Positions 25,090 to 33,441 of a stretch of DNA of 40,347 nucleotides are shown here, piece by piece (within the stretch, counting starts at the first letter, position 1; every line of letters starts with the position of its first letter). The DNA comes from DATIKM01 sp035477595 (lineage in GTDB: Bacteria > Armatimonadota > Chthonomonadetes > Chthonomonadales > CAJBBX01), in contig DATIKM010000061.1 of the NCBI GenBank assembly GCA_035477595.1, positions 1 through 40,347 of the forward strand. The letters are read 5' to 3'. The notes under the pieces are model-generated. The model saw nothing but the letters and a program-made list of their open reading frames with translations, had not been told where the DNA came from and searched no databases. The position numbers and the translations under genes were made by a program.

Positions 25090-25707
25090 ATGGGTACCGG
25101 CTTCCTCGGACTGCGCAGGGCCGATCTGATGCGGGTAGGCGCACTGGGTGTTGTGGTGGCGTGCGCTAACGTCCTGGACCTGCTAACGACCTACTGCGCG
25201 TCACCTACGCTGGTGCACGAATGGAACGTTCTGCACCGCAAGCTCGGACTGGGCTGGCCGGGCCTGATTGGCGCCAAGCTGGTCGGCGGCGCGTGTGCCG
25301 TCGCCGGCTACGCCTTCTACCTCCGTCACCGCCATGCCTGCTACCCCGTGGCCGGACTGGGGCTTAGCGCATTCGGTCGCGCGTTCCTCCTCGGCTCTCC
25401 AACAGCAGGCGTCCATGCGCGCCGCATCCTGGTCACGCTCGGGTACCTCTGGGCCGCGATGCAGGCCCTCGTCGCATGGGTGGCGATCGACAACCTGCTG
25501 ATCTACTTCGGCTACAGTCCGCCGTTCCGAGGCCTCGACCCGATGGCGTACCACCTCTCACAGGGGATGCTGATCTCGGGGGCCGCCCTCTGGCGCATGG
25601 TGGTCGCGAACCACGCCGAGTACGTGCAGCTACCGGCGCACGCAGTCACCTTCGCGCGGGCAGGTCACGTCCCTGCCGACGCGCGCCAGTCGGCGCCGAG
25701 TGCGTGA
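25090..25707 (+). CDS. Small integral membrane protein (DUF5658-like), unknown function
   Basis: About 205 residues with four or five membrane segments: VGALGVVVACANVLDLLTTY, GLIGAKLVGGACAVAGYAFYL, a third around VAGLGLSAFGRAFLL, ILVTLGYLWAAMQALVAWVAI and a weaker last one near GMLISGAALWRMVV. NVLDLLTTY followed later by LGWPGLIGAKL resembles the DUF5658-type pattern, from memory and untested. ATG at 25090 is chosen tentatively; TTG/GTG starts at 25057 or ATG at 25126 are possible and none has a clear ribosome-binding site. It is divergent from the deacetylase and converges with the DnaA-like gene. Confidence 0.65.
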   Translation: MGTGFLGLRRADLMRVGALGVVVACANVLDLLTTYCASPTLVHEWNVLHRKLGLGWPGLIGAKLVGGACAVAGYAFYLRHRHACYPVAGLGLSAFGRAFLLGSPTAGVHARRILVTLGYLWAAMQALVAWVAIDNLLIYFGYSPPFRGLDPMAYHLSQGMLISGAALWRMVVANHAEYVQLPAHAVTFARAGHVPADARQSAPSA

Positions 25708-25782
25708 CTCCGCTTGGGCGCGCGAAGGCGGTGGCACGGACCTTGCGGCTGGGCTTCATCGAAACCCCACCTCGGAGCCAGG

Positions 25783-26427
25783 TCACTGCGGCTGCTGCTG
25801 CCGCTGCCATGCGCGCAGGCGCTCCAGCTCGAGGGCCACTAGGGTGGACGGCACATCCGCGTTCGTAGAGACGCGATCGATGACGCGGGCGAGCTGTCGT
25901 TCCGCAGTCTCGCTCGGCTCGGCCGCGTAGAGGCGGTCGACCGCCTCGCTCAAGAGGTACAGCATGTCGGCCAGATAGCGCGCCTTGCCCTGCGGAAGCT
26001 GACGGTTAGCGCAACCCGAGTAAGAGCGAGCCACCTGCTCGTAGACGAGGTCCCAGGACTGGACTTCGGCTTCGACGGAGCGTCGCTCCTCGAAGTGGCG
26101 CTCGCGCATGGCGATGGCTGCCTGGTCCCGTCGTTGGGTGGAAGCCCACTCCGCAAGCGTGTCTCCCTCGATGACACGCACGCGGACCGGCCGGCCGATG
26201 ACATCCGATGCGCATCGATCAATGGTGTTGCGATGATCGGCCGTGTGGAGGTGGCCGGCGAGGTTGAAGTCCCGCACGCTCAGCCCGATAATGAGCGTGT
26301 CGCCTTCCATCGCCAAGGGGACCGTCTTCTCGATCGTCTCCCAGAATGAGCGGTTTGTGACGCGGTTCTTGGCTTCGCTGGCGATCCGAGACCAGATCTG
26401 TGGCAACGGAAGGTTTTCGGCGCTCAC
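25783..26427 (-). CDS. Free-standing DnaA N-terminal-domain-like protein
   Basis: A 214-residue protein. Residues 8 to 95 follow the DnaA domain I pattern: LPQIWSRIASEAKNRVTNRSF, WETIEKTVPL, GDTLIIGLSVRDFNLAGHL, then NTIDRCASDVIGRPVRVRVIEGDTL. In DnaA this domain binds DnaA itself, DnaB and regulators. The remaining 120 residues are helical and charged, and neither the AAA+ ATPase nor the DNA-binding helix-turn-helix is present. It could modulate initiation by binding DnaA or the helicase, or use the fold elsewhere; this is inference. GTG at 26427 has GGAGG 8 bases upstream and a consensus promoter at 26466-26494. Confidence 0.75.
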   Translation of the reverse strand: MSAENLPLPQIWSRIASEAKNRVTNRSFWETIEKTVPLAMEGDTLIIGLSVRDFNLAGHLHTADHRNTIDRCASDVIGRPVRVRVIEGDTLAEWASTQRRDQAAIAMRERHFEERRSVEAEVQSWDLVYEQVARSYSGCANRQLPQGKARYLADMLYLLSEAVDRLYAAEPSETAERQLARVIDRVSTNADVPSTLVALELERLRAWQRQQQPQ

Positions 26428-26465
26428 TCGTCGTACCTCCGATGGACAGACTGAACAACTCGTCG

Positions 26466-26494
26466 ATTATACTTTCGGGTATGCACCCCGTCAA
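26466..26494 (-). promoter_or_regulatory. Consensus sigma-70 promoter of the DnaA-domain-like gene
   Basis: On the minus strand TTGACG (26489-26494) and TATAAT (26466-26471) stand 17 bases apart. The start would be near 26459, about 30 bases before the GTG. This is the same -35/-10 pair as at 17991-18019. Confidence 0.8.
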
Positions 26495-26505
26495 CGGAGC
26501 TGGCA

Positions 26506-26537
26506 CGGTAACGGGAGCGCGGGTGTGCCCGTTACCG
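26506..26537. repeat. Perfect 10-bp inverted repeat in a divergent promoter region
   Basis: CGGTAACGGG (26506-26515) is repeated inverted as CCCGTTACCG (26528-26537), with a 12-base spacer. It starts 11 bases upstream of the -35 of the DnaA-like gene and lies 84 bases before the exporter gene. It may be an operator or a leader hairpin for the plus-strand gene. Confidence 0.6.
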
Positions 26538-26620
26538 CGGGTCTGATGCTGGGTGGGCGGCCTTGGCGGCGTGGTTCGGCGACCCCATGGGCGGGGCCGG
26601 ACCAGGGAGGAGAGTGGTCC

Positions 26621-27988
26621 ATGCGCAAGACGATAATTGGTACGCTCTGCGCGCTGGGGATCTGTTGGGCATCGTTCGCGGCGGTGGCGCAGGAGCCCGC
26701 GCGCCCCGGAGGTCAGGAGGCGCGGCCAGAGCTGAGACAGGAACCGCGCCAGCCGGTGGCGCCGGTCCTGTCGCCCGTGTTCGTTCAGCAGCCAGGGCAG
26801 ATCGCTCTCGCGGCCGGTGCTGGGGACTTCGACCCGAACCAGCCGGTGAGGCCAGGCTTCCAGCTCTCGATCAATGTGAGCTCGGCGGCAGGCCCTGAGC
26901 CCGACCTTTCCGGTGCGTTCACCGTCGACCCGGCCGGCAGCGTGCAGCTCAGGCTGGTGGGGCTGGTGCCGATCAGGGGCCTCACGCCTTCCCAGGCGGC
27001 GGACAAGCTGGTCACGCTTCTGAGGCCGTACGTGAGGGACCCCACCGTAGCCGTGAGCATCGTTTCGGTGCCCAGCCCTGTCGTGTTCCTCAGCGGAGCG
27101 GTCGCCAGGTCAGGGGCCACCCCTGTCAACGACAACACGACCTTGGCCGAACTGCTCACCATCGTGGGCCTCTCGGATAACGCGGACTTCAGCCGGGTTC
27201 GTGTGATCCGGCGGTCCGAGGGCAGCGCCCGATCCCTCATCGAGGTCGACTTCCTCCGGTGGCTCAGGCCGGCAGCAGGCCAGAGGCCCGACGAGGCCAG
27301 CAACCTGGTGCTTGCGGACCGCGACTTCGTGTTCGTGCCTTTCAAGGTGCTTCCGCCGGATGGCCTGGTTGTGGTAAGTGGCGACGTAATGAGGCCGGCG
27401 GTGATCGCGCTCCGGCAGGGCGTTCCGTCGATGCTACGAGAGGCCGTGTCGGCCGCCGGCGGGCTGAGCCCTACGGCGATGCGTTCGCAGATTACGGTGC
27501 GGCGTGTCGGCGTGGAGAGGACGTTCGTCATTGACTACGAGAAGATGGAGGCCGGCGACCCGGCCCACAACATCGCCCTTCAGCCGGAAGACGTGGTGTA
27601 CGTGCAGAGGCTGGCCGAGGACCAGTTCATCACCGTGAACGGTGGTCTCTTGAGGCCGGGCCGCATCCCCTACTTGCGCGCAATGACGCTCACGCAGGCT
27701 ATCGGCGAGGCGGGCGGTCCTGTCCCTGGAGCTCGAACGAGGGCCGGGCGCGTGTTCCGCCACGTTGGACCGGCGGACCCCACCCGGACGCAGGTGATCG
27801 CGTTCAACTATGAGGACATCCGCAACCACAAGCAGCCGGACTTGCTGCTACAGGCCGGCGATACCATCGAAGTGCCGATCGGCATGGTGCGGCCGCCACT
27901 TGACTCCCTGCAACTCACCCAGGCTCTACTGAGCATCGGGCTGCTGGTGGACCGCCTCGTGGGCGGCGGCCGTGGCCGCTACTGGTAA
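26621..27988 (+). CDS. Polysaccharide export protein with SLBB repeats (Wza-like)
   Basis: A 455-residue exported protein. Signal peptide: residues 1-24 (MRKTIIGTLCALGICWASFA). A poly-export domain follows at about 70-155 (VRPGFQLSINVSS, FTVDPAGSVQLRLVGLVPI, LTPSQAADKLVTLLRPYVRD). Three SLBB domains come next, starting with VVFLSGAVARSGATPV, LVVVSGDVMRPAVIAL and FITVNGGLLRPGRIPYL. The family forms the outer-membrane pore for capsule or exopolysaccharide, implying a two-membrane cell. No lipobox cysteine is evident, unlike Wza. ATG at 26621 follows GGGAGGAGAG; the frame extends to 26243 only as an antisense shadow. It stands alone with its own terminator, away from polymerase or ligase genes. 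Confidence 0.9.
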   Translation: MRKTIIGTLCALGICWASFAAVAQEPARPGGQEARPELRQEPRQPVAPVLSPVFVQQPGQIALAAGAGDFDPNQPVRPGFQLSINVSSAAGPEPDLSGAFTVDPAGSVQLRLVGLVPIRGLTPSQAADKLVTLLRPYVRDPTVAVSIVSVPSPVVFLSGAVARSGATPVNDNTTLAELLTIVGLSDNADFSRVRVIRRSEGSARSLIEVDFLRWLRPAAGQRPDEASNLVLADRDFVFVPFKVLPPDGLVVVSGDVMRPAVIALRQGVPSMLREAVSAAGGLSPTAMRSQITVRRVGVERTFVIDYEKMEAGDPAHNIALQPEDVVYVQRLAEDQFITVNGGLLRPGRIPYLRAMTLTQAIGEAGGPVPGARTRAGRVFRHVGPADPTRTQVIAFNYEDIRNHKQPDLLLQAGDTIEVPIGMVRPPLDSLQLTQALLSIGLLVDRLVGGGRGRYW

Positions 27989-28016
27989 TCCTCTCCGCCC
28001 GACCCGCCAGCGAACG

Positions 28017-28056
28017 GCGCCCCGGAGCACCATCCGCTCCGGGGCGCTATTCCTTA
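28017..28056 (+). terminator. Intrinsic terminator of the SLBB exporter gene
   Basis: GCGCCCCGGAG (28017-28027) pairs perfectly with CTCCGGGGCGC (28037-28047), followed by TATTCCTT. The stop codon is 28 bases before it. The rest of the 311-bp gap (28057-28299) holds a palindrome, GCCCGCCGGCGGGC at 28226-28239, which may end the minus-strand membrane gene. No gene is seen there. Confidence 0.8.
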
Positions 28057-28299
28057 AGTGGACGGCCGTCAGGCGCCAGCATGGCCACGGTGCCGGCGCG
28101 CTCCACAGCATGGCCGCCGCACGGAACCCATGGCGTCCTGACCATCGGGGGCGCGAGCGCCGCGTCAGGGCTCGTCTGGGCGTTCGCATCCCCCGTGCTG
28201 AACGCGGCTCGGCTCCTGAGCGGCAGCCCGCCGGCGGGCGGTCGTAGCGCGCTCCCATCAGCGGAGCCGCCATCCCGTCCAGGGGCGCCAGCCAGTCGC

Positions 28300-30300
28300 C
28301 TATGGCCAGAAGGCGTAGGTGGGGATGTCCAGCGCGATGCCGACCAGGGTCCACATGCCGCCGACCACGCACTCGCCCAGTATCATCCCGAGGAAGAAGG
28401 GAAGCACCTGGCGATAGAGGCGGAGCCCGCCGTAGCGCAGGATGACGAGTTTTATGATCCACGCGATCATCATCGGCAGCCACAGCAGCGAGAGGGACCA
28501 CGAGCTCGACACCGCGTAGCCGACCGGGTGGAACGGGAACCAGGCGAGCCGCAGGCGCAGAGTGTTCAGAAACAGTGTGAACAGGAACCCGGCGCCAATG
28601 GCGACCTGTGTGTTGAACTGCTGCTGAGGCGGCGATGGCGCTCGCACCCACCCGGCCATCCGGTTCCATGGCTCGGCGCCGAAGATAAGGTTCACGTTCG
28701 GCGGGCCGATCTGCTCTGCCGCGCCATACCGGTAGTTCTGGTCCAGCAGGGCCCAGAAGCCGCACAGGGCGCCAAACCCGATGGCAAGGACCATCGCCCA
28801 GAAGAGATGCTTGTAGTTTCCCCCGACGCGTTCGGCGATCTTGAACGCTTCGAGCTGGATGGGCATCAGATGTGAGCGATAGGCGCGGTTGAACCCGTAG
28901 AACAGCGAGAACATGGCCAGATCGGTGCGCTGGATCTGGTTCGACTGCGTCACGGAAGGGATGATGCTGTCCGGGCCGGCCATGTGGAGGTCATGCGCCG
29001 GAGGTCCGAGCTCCGCCCTCATGCGCGTGATCGCGATGGCGAGCGCAAAGTAGATGAGGAAGAAGAGCCCTATCATCGTCCACGACATGCCGCATGCCAA
29101 GCAGAACCAGTACACGAGGATGACGCCGACCGCAATCCCGAGCGCTGCCTGGCGGTAGGTGAGCGGCTCGTCGCGGTCGCGCAGGTCTATTCGCGGCCGA
29201 AGGAGCGCTCGCCAGATCGCGACGAAGTGGTGGCGGCTCACGTAGAGGGCGAAGACCGCAAGGCCTATGTAGGCGCCGAACGACTGCGCCTCCCTGTACG
29301 GGAAGCCGGGTATCTGCGAGTAGCCGAAGACGGCGCCGAACACCGACTGGAACCGCCAGAACCAGGAGAAGAACCAGACGGAGAAGAGCAGGTCTACGGG
29401 CAGCAACATGCCGAGCGCGACGCCGAACGGGTATAGGGCCACCGGCGTCCAGCCCAGGGCGTTCCAGGGCGGCGATGGGAAGACAAGGTCCTGGCCCGGT
29501 CCGTGCCGCTTCAGTGGCAACAGAGGAAGCGTCGGGTACAGGAACGCCAGTCCGTTGTAGATCCCCAGCACCGCGGATATGGTCGCGCCGTACCAGAACA
29601 GCCGGCTGCGGAAGAGCTGTGTGCGCGGGCTCACCATTTCCAGCGGCAACGCTACCAGTGGGTAGGAGAGGCGCTCGCTCTCCGTCCACTGCTTGCGCAG
29701 CAACGTGTTGATGCAGAGCATGATGAAGCCGAGCAGCGTGAGGAACCCAGACCACCAGAGCGCGGGCCCAAGCCAGGCGTTGAGGCTGCGCGCGGAGTAG
29801 AGCGTGCCGACCCCTGTGTAGAACTCCTCCAGCGCTGACTGGTCCGTAACGGTGAGCCACGTTGGGATATGTGGCACGATCTCCGTGGTCCAGTTGTTCT
29901 CCGGGCGCTGGAAATAGTGAGCGTGGGCGAGGATCGGCAGCAGCACCTGGATCATGTCGTGACCCGTGACTGCCGATCCCAGCGCCAGCATGATGTAGAC
30001 CGTCAGCAGCTCCGCCGGGGCGAACGCGGCCTTGGGGAACGTACGGCGCACCAGGGCGTTCGCGGCGATGAGAAGCACCAGCAGGAACACTACGTTGAAG
30101 AAGAGCGAGATGGTGGTGGGGTGGCCGAGGTAGCGCACCACCTCCATCTTGTTCACCCAGTAGGCGTTGACCGGCATCAGCAGCAGCGCCACGAGGAGCG
30201 CCCTGGGGGTCACCATGCGCGTCTTCTTCGCGGGAGGCGCCTTCGGGAGGGTGCCAGATGTGCTGGAAGGGCCTGGCTCGGCAGCAGGAGCGTGCGACAA
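28300..30300 (-). CDS. DUF6785/DUF6784-type multi-pass membrane protein
   Basis: About 666 residues with roughly 14 membrane segments. After a Pro-rich cytoplasmic N-terminus of about 40 residues come LLVALLLMPVNAYW, ISLFFNVVFLLVLLIAAN, and further segments to the C-terminal LGMILGECVVGGMWTLVGIA. The family resembles oligopeptide-transporter-like proteins and is frequent in Armatimonadota, Planctomycetota and Verrucomicrobiota; substrate is unknown. Conserved-looking loops include WTESERLSYPLVALPLEM, FGYSQIPGFPYREAQSFGAY and AFKIAERVGG. TTG at 30300 has AAAGGA 7 bases upstream. GTG at 30363 (687 residues) is an alternative; the frame open to 30834 runs antisense through the PseG-like gene and is not used. 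Confidence 0.82.
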   Translation of the reverse strand: MSHAPAAEPGPSSTSGTLPKAPPAKKTRMVTPRALLVALLLMPVNAYWVNKMEVVRYLGHPTTISLFFNVVFLLVLLIAANALVRRTFPKAAFAPAELLTVYIMLALGSAVTGHDMIQVLLPILAHAHYFQRPENNWTTEIVPHIPTWLTVTDQSALEEFYTGVGTLYSARSLNAWLGPALWWSGFLTLLGFIMLCINTLLRKQWTESERLSYPLVALPLEMVSPRTQLFRSRLFWYGATISAVLGIYNGLAFLYPTLPLLPLKRHGPGQDLVFPSPPWNALGWTPVALYPFGVALGMLLPVDLLFSVWFFSWFWRFQSVFGAVFGYSQIPGFPYREAQSFGAYIGLAVFALYVSRHHFVAIWRALLRPRIDLRDRDEPLTYRQAALGIAVGVILVYWFCLACGMSWTMIGLFFLIYFALAIAITRMRAELGPPAHDLHMAGPDSIIPSVTQSNQIQRTDLAMFSLFYGFNRAYRSHLMPIQLEAFKIAERVGGNYKHLFWAMVLAIGFGALCGFWALLDQNYRYGAAEQIGPPNVNLIFGAEPWNRMAGWVRAPSPPQQQFNTQVAIGAGFLFTLFLNTLRLRLAWFPFHPVGYAVSSSWSLSLLWLPMMIAWIIKLVILRYGGLRLYRQVLPFFLGMILGECVVGGMWTLVGIALDIPTYAFWP

Positions 30301-30404
30301 TCGATGGTCCTTTGGAGGTGGTTGCCGGGCGCTGTTCAACGCGGCAGCCCCTGTCTCCTTCACGGGCTGATGCGCGCTTCGCAGGCGATCTCCGGGGCGA
30401 TGGG

Positions 30405-30410
30405 TATACT
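30405..30410 (+). promoter_or_regulatory. -10 element of the PseG-like gene
   Basis: TATACT lies 52 bases before the GTG start at 30463, in the gap between divergent genes. No clear -35 is present 17 bases upstream. Confidence 0.4.
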
Positions 30411-30462
30411 CTGGCCGACCCGCGATGGGCAGGGCACGCCTGCCCCGGAAGGGATGCGCCTG

Positions 30463-31515
30463 GTGAGGTTGCTCTACCGCGCCGACGGCGGCCACCCCAT
30501 TGGAACCGGCCACCTTTGCCGCGCCGTGCGCATCCTCACCGCTCTGTCTGAGCACGGGCCGCTCGATGCAGTCTTGCTGACCTCCCGCGACGAAGGCGCC
30601 CTGAGGATCGCCCAGGAGGCGCCTGCCCGCGTCGAGATGTTGCCCCGGGGTACCCGCCCGTGCGGGGTAAAGCCGCGTCTCACAGCCGCGCCCGTCCTCG
30701 AGGCGGCTGCGCGGCACCGTCCGGACGTGATCGTGGTAGACATGCTGGACACGCCCGGCGAGGCGATGGCGGCGCTGGCCGGGCATGGACGCCCACTTGT
30801 CACGTTCGACGACCGGGGAGGCGGCCGCGTCCACGCCGACCTACTCGTGAACGTCCTCGTTGTGGATCCGGCACCGCAGCGCCTCTCGCACCAGACGCGT
30901 CTGCTCGAGGGGCCGCCCTACGCGGTGCTGGACAGGGTCTTTGCTGCCGCGCGCCAGTCGATGCCGGAGCGGGAGTTTGGCCCTGTCGAGAGCGTATGCG
31001 TGGCCATGGGCGGAGCGGATGCCGCCGGTCTGACGGTGAAGGTGGCGCGGGCGCTGCGTGGGGTCGCCCACCTTCGCCGAGTGCAGTTCTGCTGCGGGAC
31101 TGCCTTCCCTCACCGGGCAGCTCTCGACGCGGTGCTGGTGGATGCCCCATGGGTGTACGAGGTCTACGCGGGGCTCCCGAACCTCCTTGACCGGTACGTC
31201 GCGGCAGATGTGGCGATGGTCGCGGGCGGCCTAACGATGTACGAAACCTGCGTGACGGGCACACCGGCGATCGCAGTGTGCCAGCCGATCGACCATCAGT
31301 TCGAGCTGGCGGCGCGCCTTGCGGACGCGGGGTGCATGCTAACGGTTGGGTATGGCCTGGATGCCTCTGAGGCGTCTATACGGGGCGCCCTCGCCGCGCT
31401 CGCGGCAGACCCCGAACGGCGCAGGGCGATGTCGAATGCCGGCCGCGCTCTCGTCGATGGTAACGGTACGGAGCGCGTGGCGAGCGCGATAGCGGGCTGC
31501 GCGCTCGCTCGCTGA
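30463..31515 (+). CDS. PseG-like UDP-sugar hydrolase / GT-B fold protein
   Basis: A 350-residue protein of the PseG type, which removes UDP from UDP-2,4-diacetamido-trideoxy-altropyranose in pseudaminic acid synthesis. The start VRLLYRADGGHPIGTGHLCR matches the PseG opening with Gly-rich loop and catalytic-type His in GTGH. VDMLDTPGE, VTFDDRGGGRVHADLLVN, CVAMGGADAAGLTVK and MVAGGLTMYETCVTGTPAIAV follow in family order. The C-terminal UDP site is GG-T-YE. Other pse genes (PseB, C, F, H, I) are absent, so the true substrate may differ. GTG at 30463 stands 9 bases after GGAAGGG; ATG at 30454 is too near that site. The DapA-family gene follows after 28 bases. Confidence 0.8.
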   Translation: MRLLYRADGGHPIGTGHLCRAVRILTALSEHGPLDAVLLTSRDEGALRIAQEAPARVEMLPRGTRPCGVKPRLTAAPVLEAAARHRPDVIVVDMLDTPGEAMAALAGHGRPLVTFDDRGGGRVHADLLVNVLVVDPAPQRLSHQTRLLEGPPYAVLDRVFAAARQSMPEREFGPVESVCVAMGGADAAGLTVKVARALRGVAHLRRVQFCCGTAFPHRAALDAVLVDAPWVYEVYAGLPNLLDRYVAADVAMVAGGLTMYETCVTGTPAIAVCQPIDHQFELAARLADAGCMLTVGYGLDASEASIRGALAALAADPERRRAMSNAGRALVDGNGTERVASAIAGCALAR

Positions 31516-31543
31516 GATGAGCGCCAATAGGAGGGAGCGCCCT

Positions 31544-32407
31544 ATGAAGTCGGACTGGCGGGGTCTCTACACGGCCATGGTCACGCCGTTCGACGCCCGG
31601 GGTGCGGTCGACCCGGGGCCGCTCGCGGACTTCCTGGCGTTCCAGCACGAGAGCGGCGTCGAGGGCGTCGTCGTTGGTGGGACGAACGGCGAGGGCCAGT
31701 CGCTCTCCGTGGTGGAGCGCATGGCGCTGCTCGAAGCAGTTCTAGGGAGGCGTGGCGCACTCGGGGTCATCGCGGCGACCGGGGCCGCCAGCGCGATCGA
31801 TGCCGCCACGCTCACGCGGCACGCCTCTGGCGCGGGAGCCGATGCGGCGCTCGTGCTTCCCCCGTTCTTCTTTCCTGAGCCCGAGTCGACCGGCGTCGCC
31901 GCCGCCCTGCGTCTGGCGCTCGAGGCGTCGGATATCCCGGTGCTGCTCTACCACATTCCGCAGGTTGCTCGCGTGGGCGTAACCCCGGCGGTGGCGGACC
32001 AGCTCGAAGGGCACCCACGTCTGGCCGGCATCAAAGACAGCTCGGGATGCACCGAGAGCATTCGTGCATTCTCGCGGCGACCCGGCTGGCAGGTGTACGT
32101 GGGCGAGGATAGGTTGGCCTCCCGGACCGCGGAACTCGGGGCCGCAGGCGTTATCTCCGGGACGGCCAATGCATTCCCGGAGCTGGTCGCGGCCGCCGTG
32201 AAGCGCGAGGCTGGGGCGCAGGAGCGGCTTGATGCGGTGCTGGATGTGATCGGGAAGTTCCCCGCCTTCGGGGCGAACCGCGCCATCCTGCGCGCCAGCG
32301 GCTTCTGGCTCGGCCCGCCGCGCGCGCCGCTCATTGCCCTGACGGCTGAACAGGAGCGCGAGCTGATCGATGCCCTCCGCGCGCTGGGTGTGCTCCGCGC
32401 CCCTTAG
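31544..32407 (+). CDS. DapA/NanA-family aldolase
   Basis: A 287-residue class I aldolase of the dihydrodipicolinate synthase/N-acetylneuraminate lyase family. The Schiff-base lysine is Lys164 in LAGIKDSSG, and the catalytic Tyr136 lies in LLYHIPQ. The substrate-carboxylate motif GGTNGEGQSLS is at 46-54. Length fits the family. The usual DapA GTTGE reads GTNGE here, so it may be a lyase for a sugar acid, consistent with the PseG-like gene 28 bases upstream. Lysine synthesis cannot be excluded. ATG at 31544 is preceded by AGGAGGG. The stop shares four bases (TTAG) with the stop of the opposite lipoprotein gene. Confidence 0.88.
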   Translation: MKSDWRGLYTAMVTPFDARGAVDPGPLADFLAFQHESGVEGVVVGGTNGEGQSLSVVERMALLEAVLGRRGALGVIAATGAASAIDAATLTRHASGAGADAALVLPPFFFPEPESTGVAAALRLALEASDIPVLLYHIPQVARVGVTPAVADQLEGHPRLAGIKDSSGCTESIRAFSRRPGWQVYVGEDRLASRTAELGAAGVISGTANAFPELVAAAVKREAGAQERLDAVLDVIGKFPAFGANRAILRASGFWLGPPRAPLIALTAEQERELIDALRALGVLRAP

Positions 32408-33285
32408 CGCCTCGGCTCTGGCGGCGCTACGCGCGCCTTCGTACCGGCGCCAGGCAGGTCGGCAGAGAGGGACGGGGGCGCTCCAGCCGCTCCCGGGAAG
32501 CCGTCCTCGATGTCGCGTGCGTTCAGCATCCGCTCCAGCGCATCTATGTGCTCGCACAGGCGGCGCAGGCGCTCCGCTCGCGTCAGGCTCTCACTGCCCG
32601 AGGAGAGCGGGCTGTCCGGCCGGAAGCCGCTGTCGAGGCGCATCCGGTCGAGCCCGTCATCGAAGAAGCCGGGATCCCGGAGACCGCGCGCCGCGGAGGG
32701 CGCACCGAGCGTCAGCGGCTCCCTGCTCGCCATGCCGTCAGCGCGGGCCAGACTGTCGAGGTCTTCCACGATCCTCCCAATGAGCTGAGCCGACTCATCC
32801 GGCGTGCCAAACCTAACCATGTGTAGCCTCAGGTCTTCGACGAGGCGATGGAGGTGCGCCGGAACCATCCCCACGCTAAGGTACTGCTCGCGGAGCTCTT
32901 TGAGCGCGAGGAACGCGTGCACCCGGTCGTTGTACTCGCCCTGGTCGATCCCGAGTCGATTTCTGGCGCTGTCGCCTCCAACCGAAACGCCACGGCCTGA
33001 GGCGCCCGTTAGCGCAGGCACGAGATCCTTCGGGCTGCCGGTACCGCCGAGGCGTCCTAACGCGAGCCTCTCGCCGAAGCCACGGGGCGCTGCGTCTGTC
33101 GCCAGGTTGGGCAGCGGAGCTTCCTCGGCCCTGGAGCGATCGTCCCGGCCGCACCCGGCCGCATACACCGCTGTGGCAACCAGGGCACTGATCGTCACGG
33201 CGAGGCGAGCAGCCCTGCCGCCGAACGTGCGGAGATGCGTGGTCGGTGTGTGCGAAGCCGTTCCCATGCCGTCATTATGGGGCAT
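32404..33285 (-). CDS. Lipoprotein, unknown function
   Basis: A 293-residue predicted lipoprotein of no family I recognise. A signal sequence with hydrophobic run LAVTISALVATAVYAAGC ends in a lipobox (AAGC, lipidated Cys). The mature part begins with a charged flexible stretch (GRDDRSRAEEAPLP) and has two helical segments (EYNDRVHAFLALKELREQYL to LVEDLRLHMVRFG, and LTRAERLRRLCEHIDALERM). The C-terminus is Pro/Ala-rich. ATG at 33285 has GAGG 5 bases upstream; ATG at 33267 is possible. The gene converges with the DapA-family gene and overlaps it by 4 bases. Confidence 0.7.
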   Translation of the reverse strand: MPHNDGMGTASHTPTTHLRTFGGRAARLAVTISALVATAVYAAGCGRDDRSRAEEAPLPNLATDAAPRGFGERLALGRLGGTGSPKDLVPALTGASGRGVSVGGDSARNRLGIDQGEYNDRVHAFLALKELREQYLSVGMVPAHLHRLVEDLRLHMVRFGTPDESAQLIGRIVEDLDSLARADGMASREPLTLGAPSAARGLRDPGFFDDGLDRMRLDSGFRPDSPLSSGSESLTRAERLRRLCEHIDALERMLNARDIEDGFPGAAGAPPSLSADLPGAGTKARVAPPEPRR

Positions 33286-33441
33286 CGCAGCCTCGATGGC
33301 CAAGTCCCCTCGCAAGCGGCGCGAGGGAGAGGCCTGTCCAACGTGCGACGGGGGCGGCGCCGAGCCCCCGCTTGGGCGCCACCCCCATCACCGCAGCGAC
33401 AGCGAGAGGACCCACCACGCCGGATCGCTGCACAGCCTACC

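Noticed and set aside
29869..30462. N-terminal extension of the PseG-like protein and of the opposite membrane protein
   Set aside because: Each extension is antisense to the other gene; family start motifs fall at 30463 and near 30300.
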